A stretch of 64,000 nt of DNA, from positions 2,232,001-2,296,000 of the forward strand of contig NZ_CDGG01000001.1 of the NCBI RefSeq assembly GCF_000821065.1, in the 5' to 3' direction. Below are positions 32,787-43,088 of the stretch, piece after piece. The DNA is from Oceanobacillus oncorhynchi (lineage in GTDB: Bacteria; Bacillota; Bacilli; Bacillales; Amphibacillaceae). The position numbers and the translations under genes were made by a program. Each line of letters starts with the position of its first letter. The first letter of the stretch is position 1. Under the pieces are notes generated by a model. The model was given only the letters and a program-made list of their open reading frames with translations. It was not told the DNA's origin and searched no databases.

Positions 32787-34758
32787 AGATGTTCTTAGCT
32801 AATTCGATAAAATAGTCGAGACTATCCGGATTAATCAGAGAGCCTCGATTAATAACGGCTTCTGCATCCTGACCCATCAAGATTTTCTTAACGGGAATTT
32901 CGACTTTCTTTCCATTTAAAGTTTTTGGAAGTTCTTTTACTTCATAAATATGGGTCGGAACATGCCTTGGGGAGCAATGTGTCCGCAGCTGCTGATTAAT
33001 TTCCTGTTTAATGTTCTCGCTTAATGCTTCGCCGTCTTTCATTACAATAAATAAGGGGGTAATCGAATCGCCGTTTCCTTTTGGTAAATCAACCATTAAA
33101 CTGTCTTCAACAGCGGTAACATAATCCGTGACTCGATATATTTCACTCGTTCCAATTCGGATGCCGCCCCGATTGATTGTTGCGTCTGATCTGCCGTAAA
33201 TGATAGCTGTATTTCGATTTGTCAGTTTGATATAGTCTCCATGGCACCAGACGCCGGGGAAGGTATCGAAATAGCTGTGGTACATCCGCAGCCCGGAGTC
33301 ATCGTTCCAGAAATAAATCGGCATGCTTGGAAATGGAGCGGTCAAGACAAGCTCGCCAATCTCATTTGTAATCGAATTTCCGTCTTCATCAAAGCTTTCA
33401 ATTTTCGCTCCCAGTCCTGCACACTGAATCTCTCCGGCATAAACAGGCTGAATAGGGCAGCCGAGTAAAAATGCGGTGCAAACATCCGTCCCGCCGCTTG
33501 CCGAAGCAACCCAGATATCATTTTTGACATGTGTATAGCACCATCGAAATCCTTCTGGAGAAAGCGGCGAGCCTGTTGAACTGATATTTCTTAAAGAAGA
33601 TAGATCAAATTCGCTTTTCGGCGATACATTATCGTTCATACAAGCTGTGATAAAGCTGGCGCTTGTGCCAAATACATTCATTTTTGTCCGCTCGGCAAGC
33701 CGCCATAAAACCTGTTTATCCGGATAAACAGGGCTGCCGTCATACAAGATAATGGTAGAGCCTGTTAATAATCCGCCGACAAGGAAATTCCACATCATCC
33801 AGCCGGTTGTAGTAAACCAGAAGAAGCGGGAGCCGGGGCTTAAATCCAAGTGCAGGTGGAGAGCCTTCAAATGCTCCAATAGAATACCGCCTTGACTGTG
33901 CACAATAGGCTTCGGTTTGCCGGTTGTTCCAGAGGAATAGAGTATCCAGAGCGGATCGTTAAAGGCAACAGGTGTATACGACATTTCCAGTTTTTCTTGA
34001 TGCGCTGTTGCAATATCCCAGGAAATCGGCTGTATACAGTCACCGAAATCTGCCTGCTTGTTTAAGTAAGGAATAGTAATCGTTGTTTTTAAAGAAGGAA
34101 GCGCAGATTGCAGCTCCTTGACTACATCTAATCTATTAAATTTCTTGCCGTTATACGTATAGCCATCGACCGTAATCATCGCCTTTGGCTCGATTTGCTG
34201 GAAACGCTCCATCACGCTCTGGGTTCCAAAGTCAGGAGAAGCGCTGGACCAGATAGCTCCTAAGCTTGCCGTTGCAAGGAAAGCAACCACCGTTTCATAG
34301 ATATTTGGCGCATAGCAGGCTACCCTGTCTCCCTTTTCAATTCCTTGCTTTTCCAATGTTTTTTGAAGCGCAGCTGTGTCTTGATATAGTTTCTCCCAAG
34401 AAATTTCCTGCAGCTCCCGATTTTCCGATGTATGAATAATAGCAGGGCTTGTTAATGTTTTATTCCGGAATACATGCTCTGTGTAATTGAGGCTTGCTTC
34501 GGGAAACCATTTTGTTCCGATGATTTGATTGCCGGAACGCACCGTTTGATAAGGCTGGTGCGACTGGATATTGAAATATTCCCAAATAGATTCCCAGAAT
34601 GTATCGAGATCCTCCACAGACCATTTCCATAAATGATAGTAATCTTTAGTCTGGATATGTTTATATTCTTGTAACCAAGTACGATAAGAAGTAATATTTG
34701 CCTGTTCCACTTGTGTTTTACTTGGTTCAAAAAGCAGCGTACCTTCTTGTGTATCCAT
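32785..34758 (-). CDS. acetoacetate--CoA ligase (acetoacetyl-CoA synthetase)
   Basis: 657 residues, the usual length. The adenylate-forming core shows YSSGTTGKPKPIVHSQGG (ATP-binding P-loop), GRSDATINRGGIRIGTSEI (hinge region) and PKTLNGKKVEIP with the catalytic lysine. The N-terminal part (LWKWSVEDLDTFWESIWEYF, GTKWFPEASLNYTEH) is that of acetoacetyl-CoA synthetases. It activates acetoacetate to acetoacetyl-CoA using ATP, feeding ketone bodies or leucine breakdown products into central metabolism. The cre site at 34800-34813 suggests CcpA repression. It is monocistronic. Confidence 0.88.
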   Translation of the reverse strand: MDTQEGTLLFEPSKTQVEQANITSYRTWLQEYKHIQTKDYYHLWKWSVEDLDTFWESIWEYFNIQSHQPYQTVRSGNQIIGTKWFPEASLNYTEHVFRNKTLTSPAIIHTSENRELQEISWEKLYQDTAALQKTLEKQGIEKGDRVACYAPNIYETVVAFLATASLGAIWSSASPDFGTQSVMERFQQIEPKAMITVDGYTYNGKKFNRLDVVKELQSALPSLKTTITIPYLNKQADFGDCIQPISWDIATAHQEKLEMSYTPVAFNDPLWILYSSGTTGKPKPIVHSQGGILLEHLKALHLHLDLSPGSRFFWFTTTGWMMWNFLVGGLLTGSTIILYDGSPVYPDKQVLWRLAERTKMNVFGTSASFITACMNDNVSPKSEFDLSSLRNISSTGSPLSPEGFRWCYTHVKNDIWVASASGGTDVCTAFLLGCPIQPVYAGEIQCAGLGAKIESFDEDGNSITNEIGELVLTAPFPSMPIYFWNDDSGLRMYHSYFDTFPGVWCHGDYIKLTNRNTAIIYGRSDATINRGGIRIGTSEIYRVTDYVTAVEDSLMVDLPKGNGDSITPLFIVMKDGEALSENIKQEINQQLRTHCSPRHVPTHIYEVKELPKTLNGKKVEIPVKKILMGQDAEAVINRGSLINPDSLDYFIELAKNI

Positions 34759-34799
34759 TCGTTATTTCCCCCTTCAAGTACTCCGATACTACTATTATA

Positions 34800-34813
34800 G
34801 GAAAACGCTTTCT
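34800..34813 (-). promoter_or_regulatory. cre (CcpA) site before acetoacetyl-CoA synthetase
   Basis: GGAAAACGCTTTCT agrees with the cre consensus TGWAARCGYTWWCW at 13 of 14 positions. It lies 42-55 bases before the ATG, a position suited to catabolite repression. Confidence 0.65.
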
Positions 34814-34952
34814 ATACGTAAAGGAATTGAAATGGAAAATATATGTTTTACAGCAAAGAGAAAAATATAAAACGATCAGCAGTGAAGCGTGTAGCTTACA
34901 GGAGAAAAGAATATATATTAATGATATGTATCGTCTGTTCCATTTAGATATG

Positions 34953-34988
34953 AAAAAACTAATCCAGAGCATAGCTCTGAATTAGTTT
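34953..34988 (-). terminator. terminator after cvfC
   Basis: On the minus strand AACTAATTCAGAGC and GCTCTGGATTAGTT pair and are followed by TTTTTC. Confidence 0.8.
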
Positions 34989-35009
34989 AGATTCATCTGT
35001 GAAAGCATC

Positions 35010-36158
35010 CTATTTTGATTTTGCTGCCTGCGTCATTTGGTGCCAGACAGAGCCTTTTGCTTTTTCGCCGCCTTGAATACGCTCTAAAGCTAGTTGTATT
35101 TGCATGCGTACTTCAAACTCTGGTTCCTCAGCAGATGCTTCTTCAAGAGCAGGAATAGCAGATTCATCGCCCGCCTCATATAAATACATTGCTCCGCGCC
35201 AACGGACAATCCGGCTTTTGTCCTTTAATGTTTCAATCATGTTTGGAATCGCCTCTGTAAAGCCCAGGTCTGAAATACAGTCACCGGCTGTTCGACGGAC
35301 ATTCACGGCTTTATCAGCCAAAGCTTCATATAGCAATGGCAAAGCAGCTTTATCCTCCAGCATGCCTAAATAAGCAGTGGCCAAACGACGGATTGATGCT
35401 TTTTCATCGTGAATCGCTTTTTCTAAAAGGGCAAGATCGTCCAAGGTCGGATCCAGACGATCCAGTGCTGCATAACGTTCCCGCCAATCCGGGTTATCCA
35501 GTTTTTCAATCGGAACATGCTGATAGTAGTTTGTGGCTTTGCTTGTATTTCCATCAGTTTGTAAAGCTAATTTCACAAGGGTATCCAGTCTTTCCTGGTT
35601 ATAACTTGCCTTTAACTCTTCTATAACATCCTGACCGATTTCATCCATATTGCCGTAGCGAGGGTGCTGTTCTTCCCATTTTCGGTCCATGATGACATTT
35701 TCAGAAGCGGGAGAGGCTTCCATTACAGCTTTGGAAAAACGCTCTGGCAGTCCGTAGCGTTCCTCCTTATCTCCTTCTTCCAGCTTTACCTGCATTGGAA
35801 TCCCTAAAAATGTATGAATGAAAACATGAACTTCGCCAAATGTTTCCGAAGGTGCTTCTGCATCAGCAGATAATTCATCGGTCTGGTTAAAAGCTTCGTT
35901 TGTTCCCAATACATTCCGGACCTTTGGCAAAAGCTCCTCCCAGGGTGTCTTCGGATTTCGGGCCAAAGCAATAAAATCGACGACACGATAGATGTTTTTG
36001 ACCCCATCCAAAGCAAAAAGCTTCTGCACATACTCCGGAGCTTGAGCTAAATCGTCCTTGTTACTGTAATTATACGTTTCGTCGGGAGGAAGCGTCTCGT
36101 TCACATTGATTTTCATAGAATGCGGACTCGGTGTCGGTTCTATAGAAACAATTTTCAT
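35010..36158 (-). CDS. cvfC: conserved virulence factor C family protein (CvfC/YpgR)
   Basis: 382 residues. Residues 1-85 form a NifU/Nfu N-terminal-like domain (PSPHSMKINVNETLPP, FALDGVKNIYRVVDFIAL). The rest is rich in helical HEAT-type repeats such as DEKASIRRLATAYLGML and DKAVNVRRTAGDCISDLG. Orthologues are YpgR of Bacillus and CvfC of Staphylococcus, named for a virulence phenotype; the molecular role is unknown. Proteins with these repeats usually mediate protein contacts. The downstream neighbour in transcription is a terminator; the gene before it, a DJ-1/PfpI protein, ends 13 bases upstream, so they are co-transcribed. Confidence 0.85.
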   Translation of the reverse strand: MKIVSIEPTPSPHSMKINVNETLPPDETYNYSNKDDLAQAPEYVQKLFALDGVKNIYRVVDFIALARNPKTPWEELLPKVRNVLGTNEAFNQTDELSADAEAPSETFGEVHVFIHTFLGIPMQVKLEEGDKEERYGLPERFSKAVMEASPASENVIMDRKWEEQHPRYGNMDEIGQDVIEELKASYNQERLDTLVKLALQTDGNTSKATNYYQHVPIEKLDNPDWRERYAALDRLDPTLDDLALLEKAIHDEKASIRRLATAYLGMLEDKAALPLLYEALADKAVNVRRTAGDCISDLGFTEAIPNMIETLKDKSRIVRWRGAMYLYEAGDESAIPALEEASAEEPEFEVRMQIQLALERIQGGEKAKGSVWHQMTQAAKSK

Positions 36159-36170
36159 TTGTATACTCCC

Positions 36171-36701
36171 TTAACGCTGATATTCTTCCATCACTTTAAT
36201 CAGTTCACGGAGATAATCCGGTAAATCAGGCGGTCTTCTGCTTGAAACAAGATGACCGTCCGAAACAGCCGGTTCATCAACCCATGTCGCTCCGGCATTG
36301 GTCATATCATCCTTGATTCCAGGTGTACTGGTTACGGTTTTACCCTCTAAAATATTGGCAGAAATTAATACCCAGCCGGCATGACAAATTTGGCCAATAG
36401 GCTTTTTCTGCTCATTCATATGCTGAACGAACCTGATAACCTCCGGGAAACGACGCAATTTATCTGGAGCCCACCCGCCGGGTACCAGGATAGCATCATA
36501 GTCTTCTGGATTCACTTCAGAAAGGGCATAATCTGATTCAGCAGGAACACCGTATTTTCCAATGTATTTTTGATTGGCAGCTTGTCCGACTAAATCTACC
36601 TGAGCGCCTTCTTCACGCAGACGGTGAACGGGATACCATAGTTCCAGATCTTCAAAGTCATGATCAACAAGTGCGATAACTTTTTGGTTTTGTAAACGCA
36701 A
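36171..36701 (-). CDS. DJ-1/PfpI family protein (YfkM/general stress protein 18-like)
   Basis: 176 residues. The PfpI fold is shown by VALVDHDFEDLELWYP, AILVPGGWAPDKLRR and the nucleophile elbow GQICHAGW, where the Cys is followed by His as in PfpI-type members. Relatives act as deglycases, glyoxalases or stress chaperones; the activity is not settled. It leads a two-gene operon with cvfC. A purine-rich ribosome site (GGAGGGA) lies before the ATG. Confidence 0.85.
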   Translation of the reverse strand: MRLQNQKVIALVDHDFEDLELWYPVHRLREEGAQVDLVGQAANQKYIGKYGVPAESDYALSEVNPEDYDAILVPGGWAPDKLRRFPEVIRFVQHMNEQKKPIGQICHAGWVLISANILEGKTVTSTPGIKDDMTNAGATWVDEPAVSDGHLVSSRRPPDLPDYLRELIKVMEEYQR

Positions 36702-36788
36702 AATAATCCCTCCATTCTTTATAGAAATAGTTTAACAGACTGGCGTAAAAATAACGATTCCAACGACTTTTAACGGAGCTGAAGCCAA

Positions 36789-36827
36789 GAAAAAGCCATC
36801 ACCTCGGTTTAACAAGGTAATGGCTTT
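36789..36827 (-). terminator. terminator after ald
   Basis: On the minus strand AAAGCCATTACCT and AGGTGATGGCTTTTT pair and end in a T-run. Confidence 0.75.
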
Positions 36828-36837
36828 GGAATACGTA

Positions 36838-37953
36838 TTATTTTAAAGCGTCCTGTACAGAAACATAATCATAATTTAAATCATTGGCAACTGCTTTATT
36901 TGTTACATGCCCATTCATTACATTCACACCGCTGGCGATTGGAGCGCTATTTTGAATCGCATGCTCGACGCCTAGTTTCGCAATATTGACTGCATATGGC
37001 ACGGTTACATTTGTCAGTCCGACCGTTGCTGTGCGTGGAACAGCTCCTGGGATATTGGCAACAGCATAATGAAGGACGTCATGTTTGACATAGATTGGAT
37101 CTTGATGTGTAGTAGGATGGTCAACGGTTTCAAAGTTACCGCCCTGGTCAATTGCTACATCAACAATGACACTGCCCGGCTGCATCGCTTGAATCATTTC
37201 TTCTGATACAAGCTTTGGCGCTTTTCTGCCTGGAATCAATACCGATCCGATAACGAGATCCGAATCTGTGACAGCTTCTTCAATATTTAGCGGGTTTGAC
37301 ATTAATGTTTGGATGCTCGAACCAAAAATTTCTTCTAATTCGCGAAGACGCTGCGGGTTTAAATCAATAATCGTAACGTCCGCTCCAAGACCGATTGCTA
37401 CGCGCGCTGCGTTCGTGCCAACAACACCGCCGCCGATAACCGTTACTTTTCCTCGTTTGACCCCGGGAATACCGCCAAGTAAAATGCCTTTGCCACCTTC
37501 TGATTTCTCTAAATATTGGGCGCCAATCTGCGTAGCCATACGTCCGGCGACTTCACTCATCGGTGTCAGAAGCGGGAGAGCGTTACCTACAACAATGGTT
37601 TCATAGGCGATTGCTGTAACTTCTTTCGCGACAAGCTCTTCCGTTAATCTTGCATCAGCAGCTAAATGAAGATAGGTGAATAATACTAACCCCTTCCGGA
37701 AATAACGGTACTCTGATTCCAGCGGTTCTTTTACCTTCATTATCATATCAGATCGTTCCCATACGTCCGAGGCCTCTGCGATAATCTCTGCTCCGGCCTG
37801 CTTGTATTCTTCGTCCGTAAAGCCGCTTCCCAAACCGGCTTCTTTTTCAATTAGAATCGTTTGCCCGGATTGAACAAGGTTCACTACGCCGGCTGGTGTC
37901 ATAGCAACACGGTTTTCATTGTTTTTTATCTCTCTAGGTACCCCAATAATCAT
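36838..37953 (-). CDS. ald: alanine dehydrogenase
   Basis: 371 residues, starting [20 protein letters not shown]. The catalytic lysine ([10 protein letters not shown]) and histidine (TYLHLAAD) are present, and the NAD-binding Rossmann motif [20 protein letters not shown] follows. It deaminates L-alanine to pyruvate and ammonia with NAD+, allowing growth on alanine and serving sporulation in Bacillus. The second start (37953) is used because AAAGGGG is 7 bases upstream. The gene upstream encodes a PucR-type AdeR regulator in the same direction, and a possible cre site is at 37991-38004. Confidence 0.92.
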   Translation of the reverse strand: MIIGVPREIKNNENRVAMTPAGVVNLVQSGQTILIEKEAGLGSGFTDEEYKQAGAEIIAEASDVWERSDMIMKVKEPLESEYRYFRKGLVLFTYLHLAADARLTEELVAKEVTAIAYETIVVGNALPLLTPMSEVAGRMATQIGAQYLEKSEGGKGILLGGIPGVKRGKVTVIGGGVVGTNAARVAIGLGADVTIIDLNPQRLRELEEIFGSSIQTLMSNPLNIEEAVTDSDLVIGSVLIPGRKAPKLVSEEMIQAMQPGSVIVDVAIDQGGNFETVDHPTTHQDPIYVKHDVLHYAVANIPGAVPRTATVGLTNVTVPYAVNIAKLGVEHAIQNSAPIASGVNVMNGHVTNKAVANDLNYDYVSVQDALK

Positions 37954-37990
37954 GTTATTCGCCCCTTTGTTTATCATTTTATACTTATAA

Positions 37991-38004
37991 TGGTAACGCT
38001 TTCT
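37991..38004 (-). promoter_or_regulatory. possible cre (CcpA) site before ald
   Basis: TGGTAACGCTTTCT agrees with TGWAARCGYTWWCW at 12 of 14 positions. It is 38-51 bases before the ald start and less perfect than the site at 34800. Confidence 0.45.
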
Positions 38005-38068
38005 TTGTGAGAGTTCATTATGAAAATAAATGAATTGAGTCCAAAACGTTTGTGTATTTACACAAATC

Positions 38069-39322
38069 CTATGATTTTTCCAGCTTGTCAGCTAATAACT
38101 CTAAATAAACCGCTACTTTCTGATGCGGATTTTTTAAATCAAGATTGCTAATTTCATGAATACGTTTTAAACGATAATTCATGGTATTTGGATGGATAAA
38201 CAACGCTTTTGCTGTACGATGTACGTTGGAGTCATGCTCCAAAAATTTTTCTAAGGTGTACAATAAATTACTTTGCTGGCGCTGATCATATTGCTGCAGA
38301 CGTTGAATGTATTTATTTGTATGACGCCGCTTATGACGATGTTCTTTTAATACGTCTATCCACTGAAAAACGCCTAGGTCTTCATAAAGAAAACAAGAAG
38401 ACAGTTCATCGGGAAACTGCTTTTGCAGGGAATTTGTCTGAAGCGCTTCCTCGTAAGCCCTCGTCATATCTTTTGCAGACCCGTAAATTTGGCTTCCTGC
38501 AGCGCGCATGGAGGTCAATTGCAGCTGTGTGCTTATTTTTTCCTGAAACTGCTCAATAAACTGATAAATTTTATCGGATGTATCATCCGTCTTCCATAAT
38601 CGTACCAATAAGATAAAATCTTGATCATCAAATAAACGGAAAATCGTATTCACCTGCATGACAGTTTCTGAAAGGTAGGAAGCGTGCTTTTCAATCTGCG
38701 GTGTGATTGCATCTTCAAAATGAAAAACAATGATAGCAAGGCCATCCTGCAGCTTTATATTAAATTGTTTTTCGTAGGATTGAATTGTGCTGGCGCTGAC
38801 AAAATCTGCTGTTAACAGCTGCCAGAAAAAGTCTTTATAAGCTTGTTCTGTATTTCTTCGGCCAGGCAGCTTCTGCAGGATAAACTTTTTCACCTGCCGG
38901 GTAGCTTCACTTAGAATTTCCAAATCATCCTTACTATATTCATTTTCACCTGTATGTGCCCAGATAAAACCTAAAATTTCGTTTTTCTTCCAGATGGATA
39001 TAGCAATCCGGTTTCCAAGTCCAATTTCTTTGATTTCGGGAATAATGACTGGCTGATTACTATCAATCAGCTTGGGCATTGCTCCGTTTTTCCATAAACC
39101 GTTAATAACTTTATCAGGGACTTTTCGATTCATGATGGTGCCGATTCGTGCTTCATCAATATTTTCGGTATGTTTACTATATGCAAGAACATAATGATTC
39201 GCATCCTCAATGGTAATAGGACATGACAATACCTCACTGATTGTATCGGCAAGCTCGTCTAAAGATGAAAAAGGCTGCTTTAATGTTGCTATTTTATTTT
39301 TTGTGATATGAGATGAGTTCAT
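38069..39322 (-). CDS. adeR: PucR/CdaR-type transcriptional regulator, probable AdeR
   Basis: 417 residues. The N-terminal half holds a GAF-like region ([20 protein letters not shown]). The C-terminal 60 residues hold the PucR-type helix-turn-helix [20 protein letters not shown]. In Bacillus subtilis the PucR-family AdeR activates ald and is encoded next to it; here it lies immediately upstream of ald, on the same strand, with 115 bases between. ATG 39322 is chosen because AAAGGGG lies 8 bases upstream; the frame is open for 35 more codons without a ribosome site. Confidence 0.8.
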   Translation of the reverse strand: MNSSHITKNKIATLKQPFSSLDELADTISEVLSCPITIEDANHYVLAYSKHTENIDEARIGTIMNRKVPDKVINGLWKNGAMPKLIDSNQPVIIPEIKEIGLGNRIAISIWKKNEILGFIWAHTGENEYSKDDLEILSEATRQVKKFILQKLPGRRNTEQAYKDFFWQLLTADFVSASTIQSYEKQFNIKLQDGLAIIVFHFEDAITPQIEKHASYLSETVMQVNTIFRLFDDQDFILLVRLWKTDDTSDKIYQFIEQFQEKISTQLQLTSMRAAGSQIYGSAKDMTRAYEEALQTNSLQKQFPDELSSCFLYEDLGVFQWIDVLKEHRHKRRHTNKYIQRLQQYDQRQQSNLLYTLEKFLEHDSNVHRTAKALFIHPNTMNYRLKRIHEISNLDLKNPHQKVAVYLELLADKLEKS

Positions 39323-39548
39323 AAAGTACACCCCTTTATAAAGATATGCTCTGAATAGAAAATGCATTATTTTGAATAAATTTAATAATTGGTATACTTG
39401 CTTTTTATTAGTAGGATAGACTATCATTTTCCATAAGTAATCTTTTTTTATATACTGGTTATAAGTATATACATACTTTCATTTTAGTATATACACAAAA
39501 AGATTTCATCTGATACTTATAAGATAAAAAGAACAGAGGGGGAAGCAC

Positions 39549-40649
39549 ATGAAAAAACTAATGAAAATCTTTGTGATTGCAAGCGCATTCATAGGGGTGA
39601 TCGTAGGCGCCGGGTTTGCATCCGGACAGGAAGTGCTGCAGTACTTTACAAGCTTTGGTACAGTGGGAATTCTGGCTGCATTTGTTTCTACAGTGTTTTT
39701 TGCATATGTTGGAATGATGCTGGTCTGGTTAGGGAGCAAGGCACAGACAACTTCTTATAATGATGTTATCTATAAAATCAGCCATTTTAAAATCATTGAA
39801 AAAATCACTCGTATTAACCTGATTGGGTTAATAGTAGATGCTGTATTAGTATTTACGCTATTCGGCGTAGGGGTAGTAATGATTGCTGGAGCTGGAGCGA
39901 ACCTGAATCAGCAGTTTGGGCTGCCTCATGTTGCAGGAGCGATTTTAATGACAGTATTGGTACTGCTGACAGGAATGCTGAAAGTGGATAAAGTGGTTGC
40001 TGTAATCAGCAGTATTACACCGTTTTTGATTTTATTTGTTATCGTTATCTCTATCTACAGCTTTTTTACAATGGATGGATCTTTAGCTGAATTAAATAGT
40101 ACGGCAAAGAGCCATGGACCGAATTTTCCAAATTGGTTTGTTGCAGGCTTAAACTATGCTACCTTTAACACTTCTGTTGGCGCGGCGATGTCCATTGTTA
40201 TGGGGGGAGCAGTGAAAGATAGAAAAACAGCAGCCATTGGCGGATTAGTAGGCGGACTGGGACTGGGTGTATTAATTCTTCTTAGTTATTTCGCGATTTT
40301 TGCTAAAATTGAAGAGGTTGGTAATTTTGAGATGCCAATGTTGGGGATTGTAAATAATATTTCACCAGTGTTAGGTATTATCATGGCACTTGTACTTTTT
40401 GGAATGATTTTTAACACAGCAATTAGTATGTTCTTTGCGTTTGTTACCAGGTTTGCAAAAGTAGAAACGAAAAAATTTAATATACTATTAGCTGCCACCC
40501 TGGTAGCAGGCTTTATACTTAGCTTTGTCGGTTTTACCGATTTAGTCTCTAAATTCTATTCGCTGATTGGCTATATGGGACTGGTACTGATTGTGGTACT
40601 GATTATTACACCATTTAGAATGAAGAATATTGATTTTGATGATAAATGA
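39549..40649 (+). CDS. ykvI: YkvI family membrane transporter
   Basis: 366 residues, about ten membrane helices. The start FIGVIVGAGFASGQEVLQYF carries the unwound glycine-rich helix of LeuT-fold transporters and is the YkvI hallmark. YkvI proteins are uncharacterised, with a fold related to amino acid or nucleobase carriers. AGAGGGGGAAG precedes the ATG. It is divergent from adeR; the 226-base spacer is rich in AAGTATATAC-like repeats, so it may be regulated together with alanine metabolism, which is only a suggestion. Confidence 0.78.
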   Translation: MKKLMKIFVIASAFIGVIVGAGFASGQEVLQYFTSFGTVGILAAFVSTVFFAYVGMMLVWLGSKAQTTSYNDVIYKISHFKIIEKITRINLIGLIVDAVLVFTLFGVGVVMIAGAGANLNQQFGLPHVAGAILMTVLVLLTGMLKVDKVVAVISSITPFLILFVIVISIYSFFTMDGSLAELNSTAKSHGPNFPNWFVAGLNYATFNTSVGAAMSIVMGGAVKDRKTAAIGGLVGGLGLGVLILLSYFAIFAKIEEVGNFEMPMLGIVNNISPVLGIIMALVLFGMIFNTAISMFFAFVTRFAKVETKKFNILLAATLVAGFILSFVGFTDLVSKFYSLIGYMGLVLIVVLIITPFRMKNIDFDDK

Positions 40650-40784
40650 TACATCATACAGTGTGAAATAATAGGAAATGTAAGGTGAAATGTAGTGCCA
40701 GTCATAGGAATTGGGTGTAAATCACCCCATCTCCGCTGACTGGCATTTTTTAAAGAATAGGAAAGTATATAAAAAAGCTGAAGA

Positions 40785-40988
40785 TAGCCGCTCCAACGGG
40801 TTTCATGGGGTGAGTAATCGCAACCCCAGAAATACACTCCGCTTTCCGTGGGCTTGAGCTCAGCCTCCTCGAAAAAAGAAGTTCGCTTTTTTCTGCGGGG
40901 TCTTCGCCCTGCGCATTCCCACAGGAGTCTCCGTGTATTTCTTCTGGGACTGCGATTACTCGCCCCATCAAAACCGTCGCTAGAATTA
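40785..40988. repeat. 200-bp long-inverted-repeat element R1
   Basis: Left arm GGGGTGAGTAATCGCAACCC (from 40807) and right arm (minus strand) GGGGCGAGTAATCGCAGTCC pair over about 45 bases, continuing through CAGAAATACAC. The centre carries CTCCGCTTTCCGTGGGC and GGAGTCTCCGTG, text shared with R3 and R4. It is non-coding and strongly folded. Confidence 0.7.
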
Positions 40989-41036
40989 GCGTCATTTCTT
41001 TGTAAGAAGAAAACAAATAAACATATTTCTTCTTAG

Positions 41037-41230
41037 ATGGGAGCGGATGTTGTCGACTCCTGCGGGAAAAGCAACAGGTGAAGGCCCCGCAGGAAGCGGT
41101 TTTCTTCCTACCCGCAGGGCATAAGTGCGACTATGCTTCTGTCTGCGCCTGACGGCTTGCCAATCAGCAAGTCTTCTTTAAAGGAGGCTAAGCCGTTGCC
41201 CGCGGAAAGCGACTTCCCGCAGCGGACATC
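41037..41230. repeat. GC-rich hairpin element R2
   Basis: GAGCGGATGTTGTCGACTCC ... CCGCAGG on the left is mirrored by AGCGACTTCCCGCAGCGGACATC on the right, with CCTGCGGG/CCCGCAGG blocks between. It is GC-richer than its surroundings and non-coding, and lies right after R1. Confidence 0.6.
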
Positions 41231-41368
41231 TCTTTAGCAAGAACAGCTGTGTTTTAAGGACCAAGTATTCTCCTTGGTTTTTCTTAGAAGTTAAGAAAAT
41301 ATAAACTTTCTTACTGCATAAGTGTAACTAACATTTACACAATATTAAATGGGAGAAACAACTGCAGA

Positions 41369-41836
41369 TTAGTGGAAAAAATTTTTAAGCTTCGATACGA
41401 TTCCTTTTGACGGATTGCTGTTTTTTTCTTCTTCATCTTCTTTTTCTTTGGGAGCTGGTTTTTCCTCAATATCTTTAAGGGAAATTTGGTCTATATCTAC
41501 AGCATAAGGATAGGTGAGCACTAAACCGATCTCTGTATCATTCTCCTGGTTGCTTACCGTAGTATGTGGAATAGAAAAGCGGTCAGCGAGTGCTTTTTCT
41601 TCTTTTAAAAATGAATATGAAATATTTCCGTTCAATAAGATTTTTGCCTTCGGATGCTGTTTTAATTGGCGCTCTAATTCAGCGAGCCCTTTATTAGACA
41701 TCACCTCTCCAATGGTTAAAACAAAGGCAACGCGTTCACGAAAGGTGCCAAGATACATTTTCCGTTCACTTTCATTGGGCAGACGCGTTCCATACATTCC
41801 TTCTTGAAGGTAATCATCTACATTCTTTTTGCTCAT
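41369..41836 (-). CDS. yueI: YueI family protein (DUF1694)
   Basis: 155 residues, soluble. The conserved opening DDYLQEGMYGTRLPNESERK and LGTFRERVAFVLTIGEV identify the YueI/DUF1694 family, found across Bacilli and of unknown function. The C-terminus is a charged, low-complexity tail rich in Glu and Lys (KEKEDEEEKN). The minus-strand ATG follows a modest site (AAAGGATG). It is monocistronic. Confidence 0.82.
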   Translation of the reverse strand: MSKKNVDDYLQEGMYGTRLPNESERKMYLGTFRERVAFVLTIGEVMSNKGLAELERQLKQHPKAKILLNGNISYSFLKEEKALADRFSIPHTTVSNQENDTEIGLVLTYPYAVDIDQISLKDIEEKPAPKEKEDEEEKNSNPSKGIVSKLKNFFH

Positions 41837-42095
41837 TCGATTTCATCCTTTTAATCTATTTTCAATTTGCTGTGCGGTTTGCATCAGCAATTATTACATA
41901 ATCATTATTCTCCATCTAATGTACCCTATTGTTGGATATCAAGCAAAGAAAATCATTCCTATTTCCTATTTTCTTAAGAGGGTGGATTGGAAAGTAAAAA
42001 TGAAATATCTGATAAAATCATACGGAGACGTATATTTAAATGTTAAAATAAGAGTATAGTGTGTTTCAATTATTTTGTGGAAGTGAGGGATTATT

Positions 42096-43043
42096 ATGCA
42101 GTTGCACTCTAGAAAAACGATGAAGCTTCATCATGGGATTTCACTTATCGATGGTTTTGATTTTGGTGTAAGCGGCAGAACAGGAGCTTATGTCATGGAA
42201 GCAGATGAACTTACGATTATTGAGACGGGACCGAGTCCTTCTGTACCGTATATTAAAAAAGGACTAGAAGAATTAGGATATACTTTTGCGGATGTAAAAC
42301 ATATTATTGTTACACATGTTCATTTAGATCACGCTGGCGGCGCAGGACGTTTATTATCGCTTTGTCCGAATGCGCTTTTATACGTTCATCCAAAGGGGAA
42401 GAGACATCTTGTTGATCCTAAAAAGCTGGCTGCTGGAGCACGCGCAATTTACGGCGAGCGTTTTTCCGAATTATATGATCCCATTATTCCTGCTGATGAG
42501 GAAAGGGTGGTGGAGAAAACAGAAGGAGATACGCTGCAGCTTGAGGAAGGCCGCATCTTAGAATTCTGGGATACACCAGGCCACGCCAGACATCATCTGG
42601 GAATCTATGATCCTATAAGTAATGGGATGTTTACTGGGGATACGGCCGGAATTCAATATGAACAACTATTTCCGCATGGGTTGAACTTCTTTTTACCATC
42701 TACATCTCCCAATCACTTTGATCCGGAGGCAATGAGGCATTCTTTACAAAGGTTCCGTGAGAAACAATTAGATTATATCTTTTTTGGACATTTTGGAGGA
42801 ACAGATTTAGTAGAAGAAGCTCTCGAGCAGGCAGAAGCATGGCTGGATATCTTTGTGAGAGAAGGGGAAGCTGCAGTTGCAGAAGGACAAAGCTATGATG
42901 AAATTGCCGACCGATTGTTGAAATATGTACAAACCGAGCTTCGTGAGCAGGGGATTGCTGATGACCATGAGGTTTATCAGATGATTAATGTTGATTTACA
43001 ATTAAGTGCCCTTGGGATGGTAGATTATTTTCAGAAACAATAA
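42096..43043 (+). CDS. MBL fold metallo-hydrolase
   Basis: 315 residues. The metallo-beta-lactamase motif THVHLDHAGG (HxHxDH) binds two metal ions, with further ligands at GHARHHLG, FTGDTAG and FGHFGG. The C-terminal 70 residues are helical. The substrate is unknown; the group includes thioesterase- and lactonase-like enzymes. GGAAGTGAGGG lies upstream. It stands alone, with a terminator at 43089. Confidence 0.85.
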   Translation: MQLHSRKTMKLHHGISLIDGFDFGVSGRTGAYVMEADELTIIETGPSPSVPYIKKGLEELGYTFADVKHIIVTHVHLDHAGGAGRLLSLCPNALLYVHPKGKRHLVDPKKLAAGARAIYGERFSELYDPIIPADEERVVEKTEGDTLQLEEGRILEFWDTPGHARHHLGIYDPISNGMFTGDTAGIQYEQLFPHGLNFFLPSTSPNHFDPEAMRHSLQRFREKQLDYIFFGHFGGTDLVEEALEQAEAWLDIFVREGEAAVAEGQSYDEIADRLLKYVQTELREQGIADDHEVYQMINVDLQLSALGMVDYFQKQ

Positions 43044-43088
43044 ACGGGAAGCGGATGCTTCCATATTTATATAATATTCCTTGAATGA

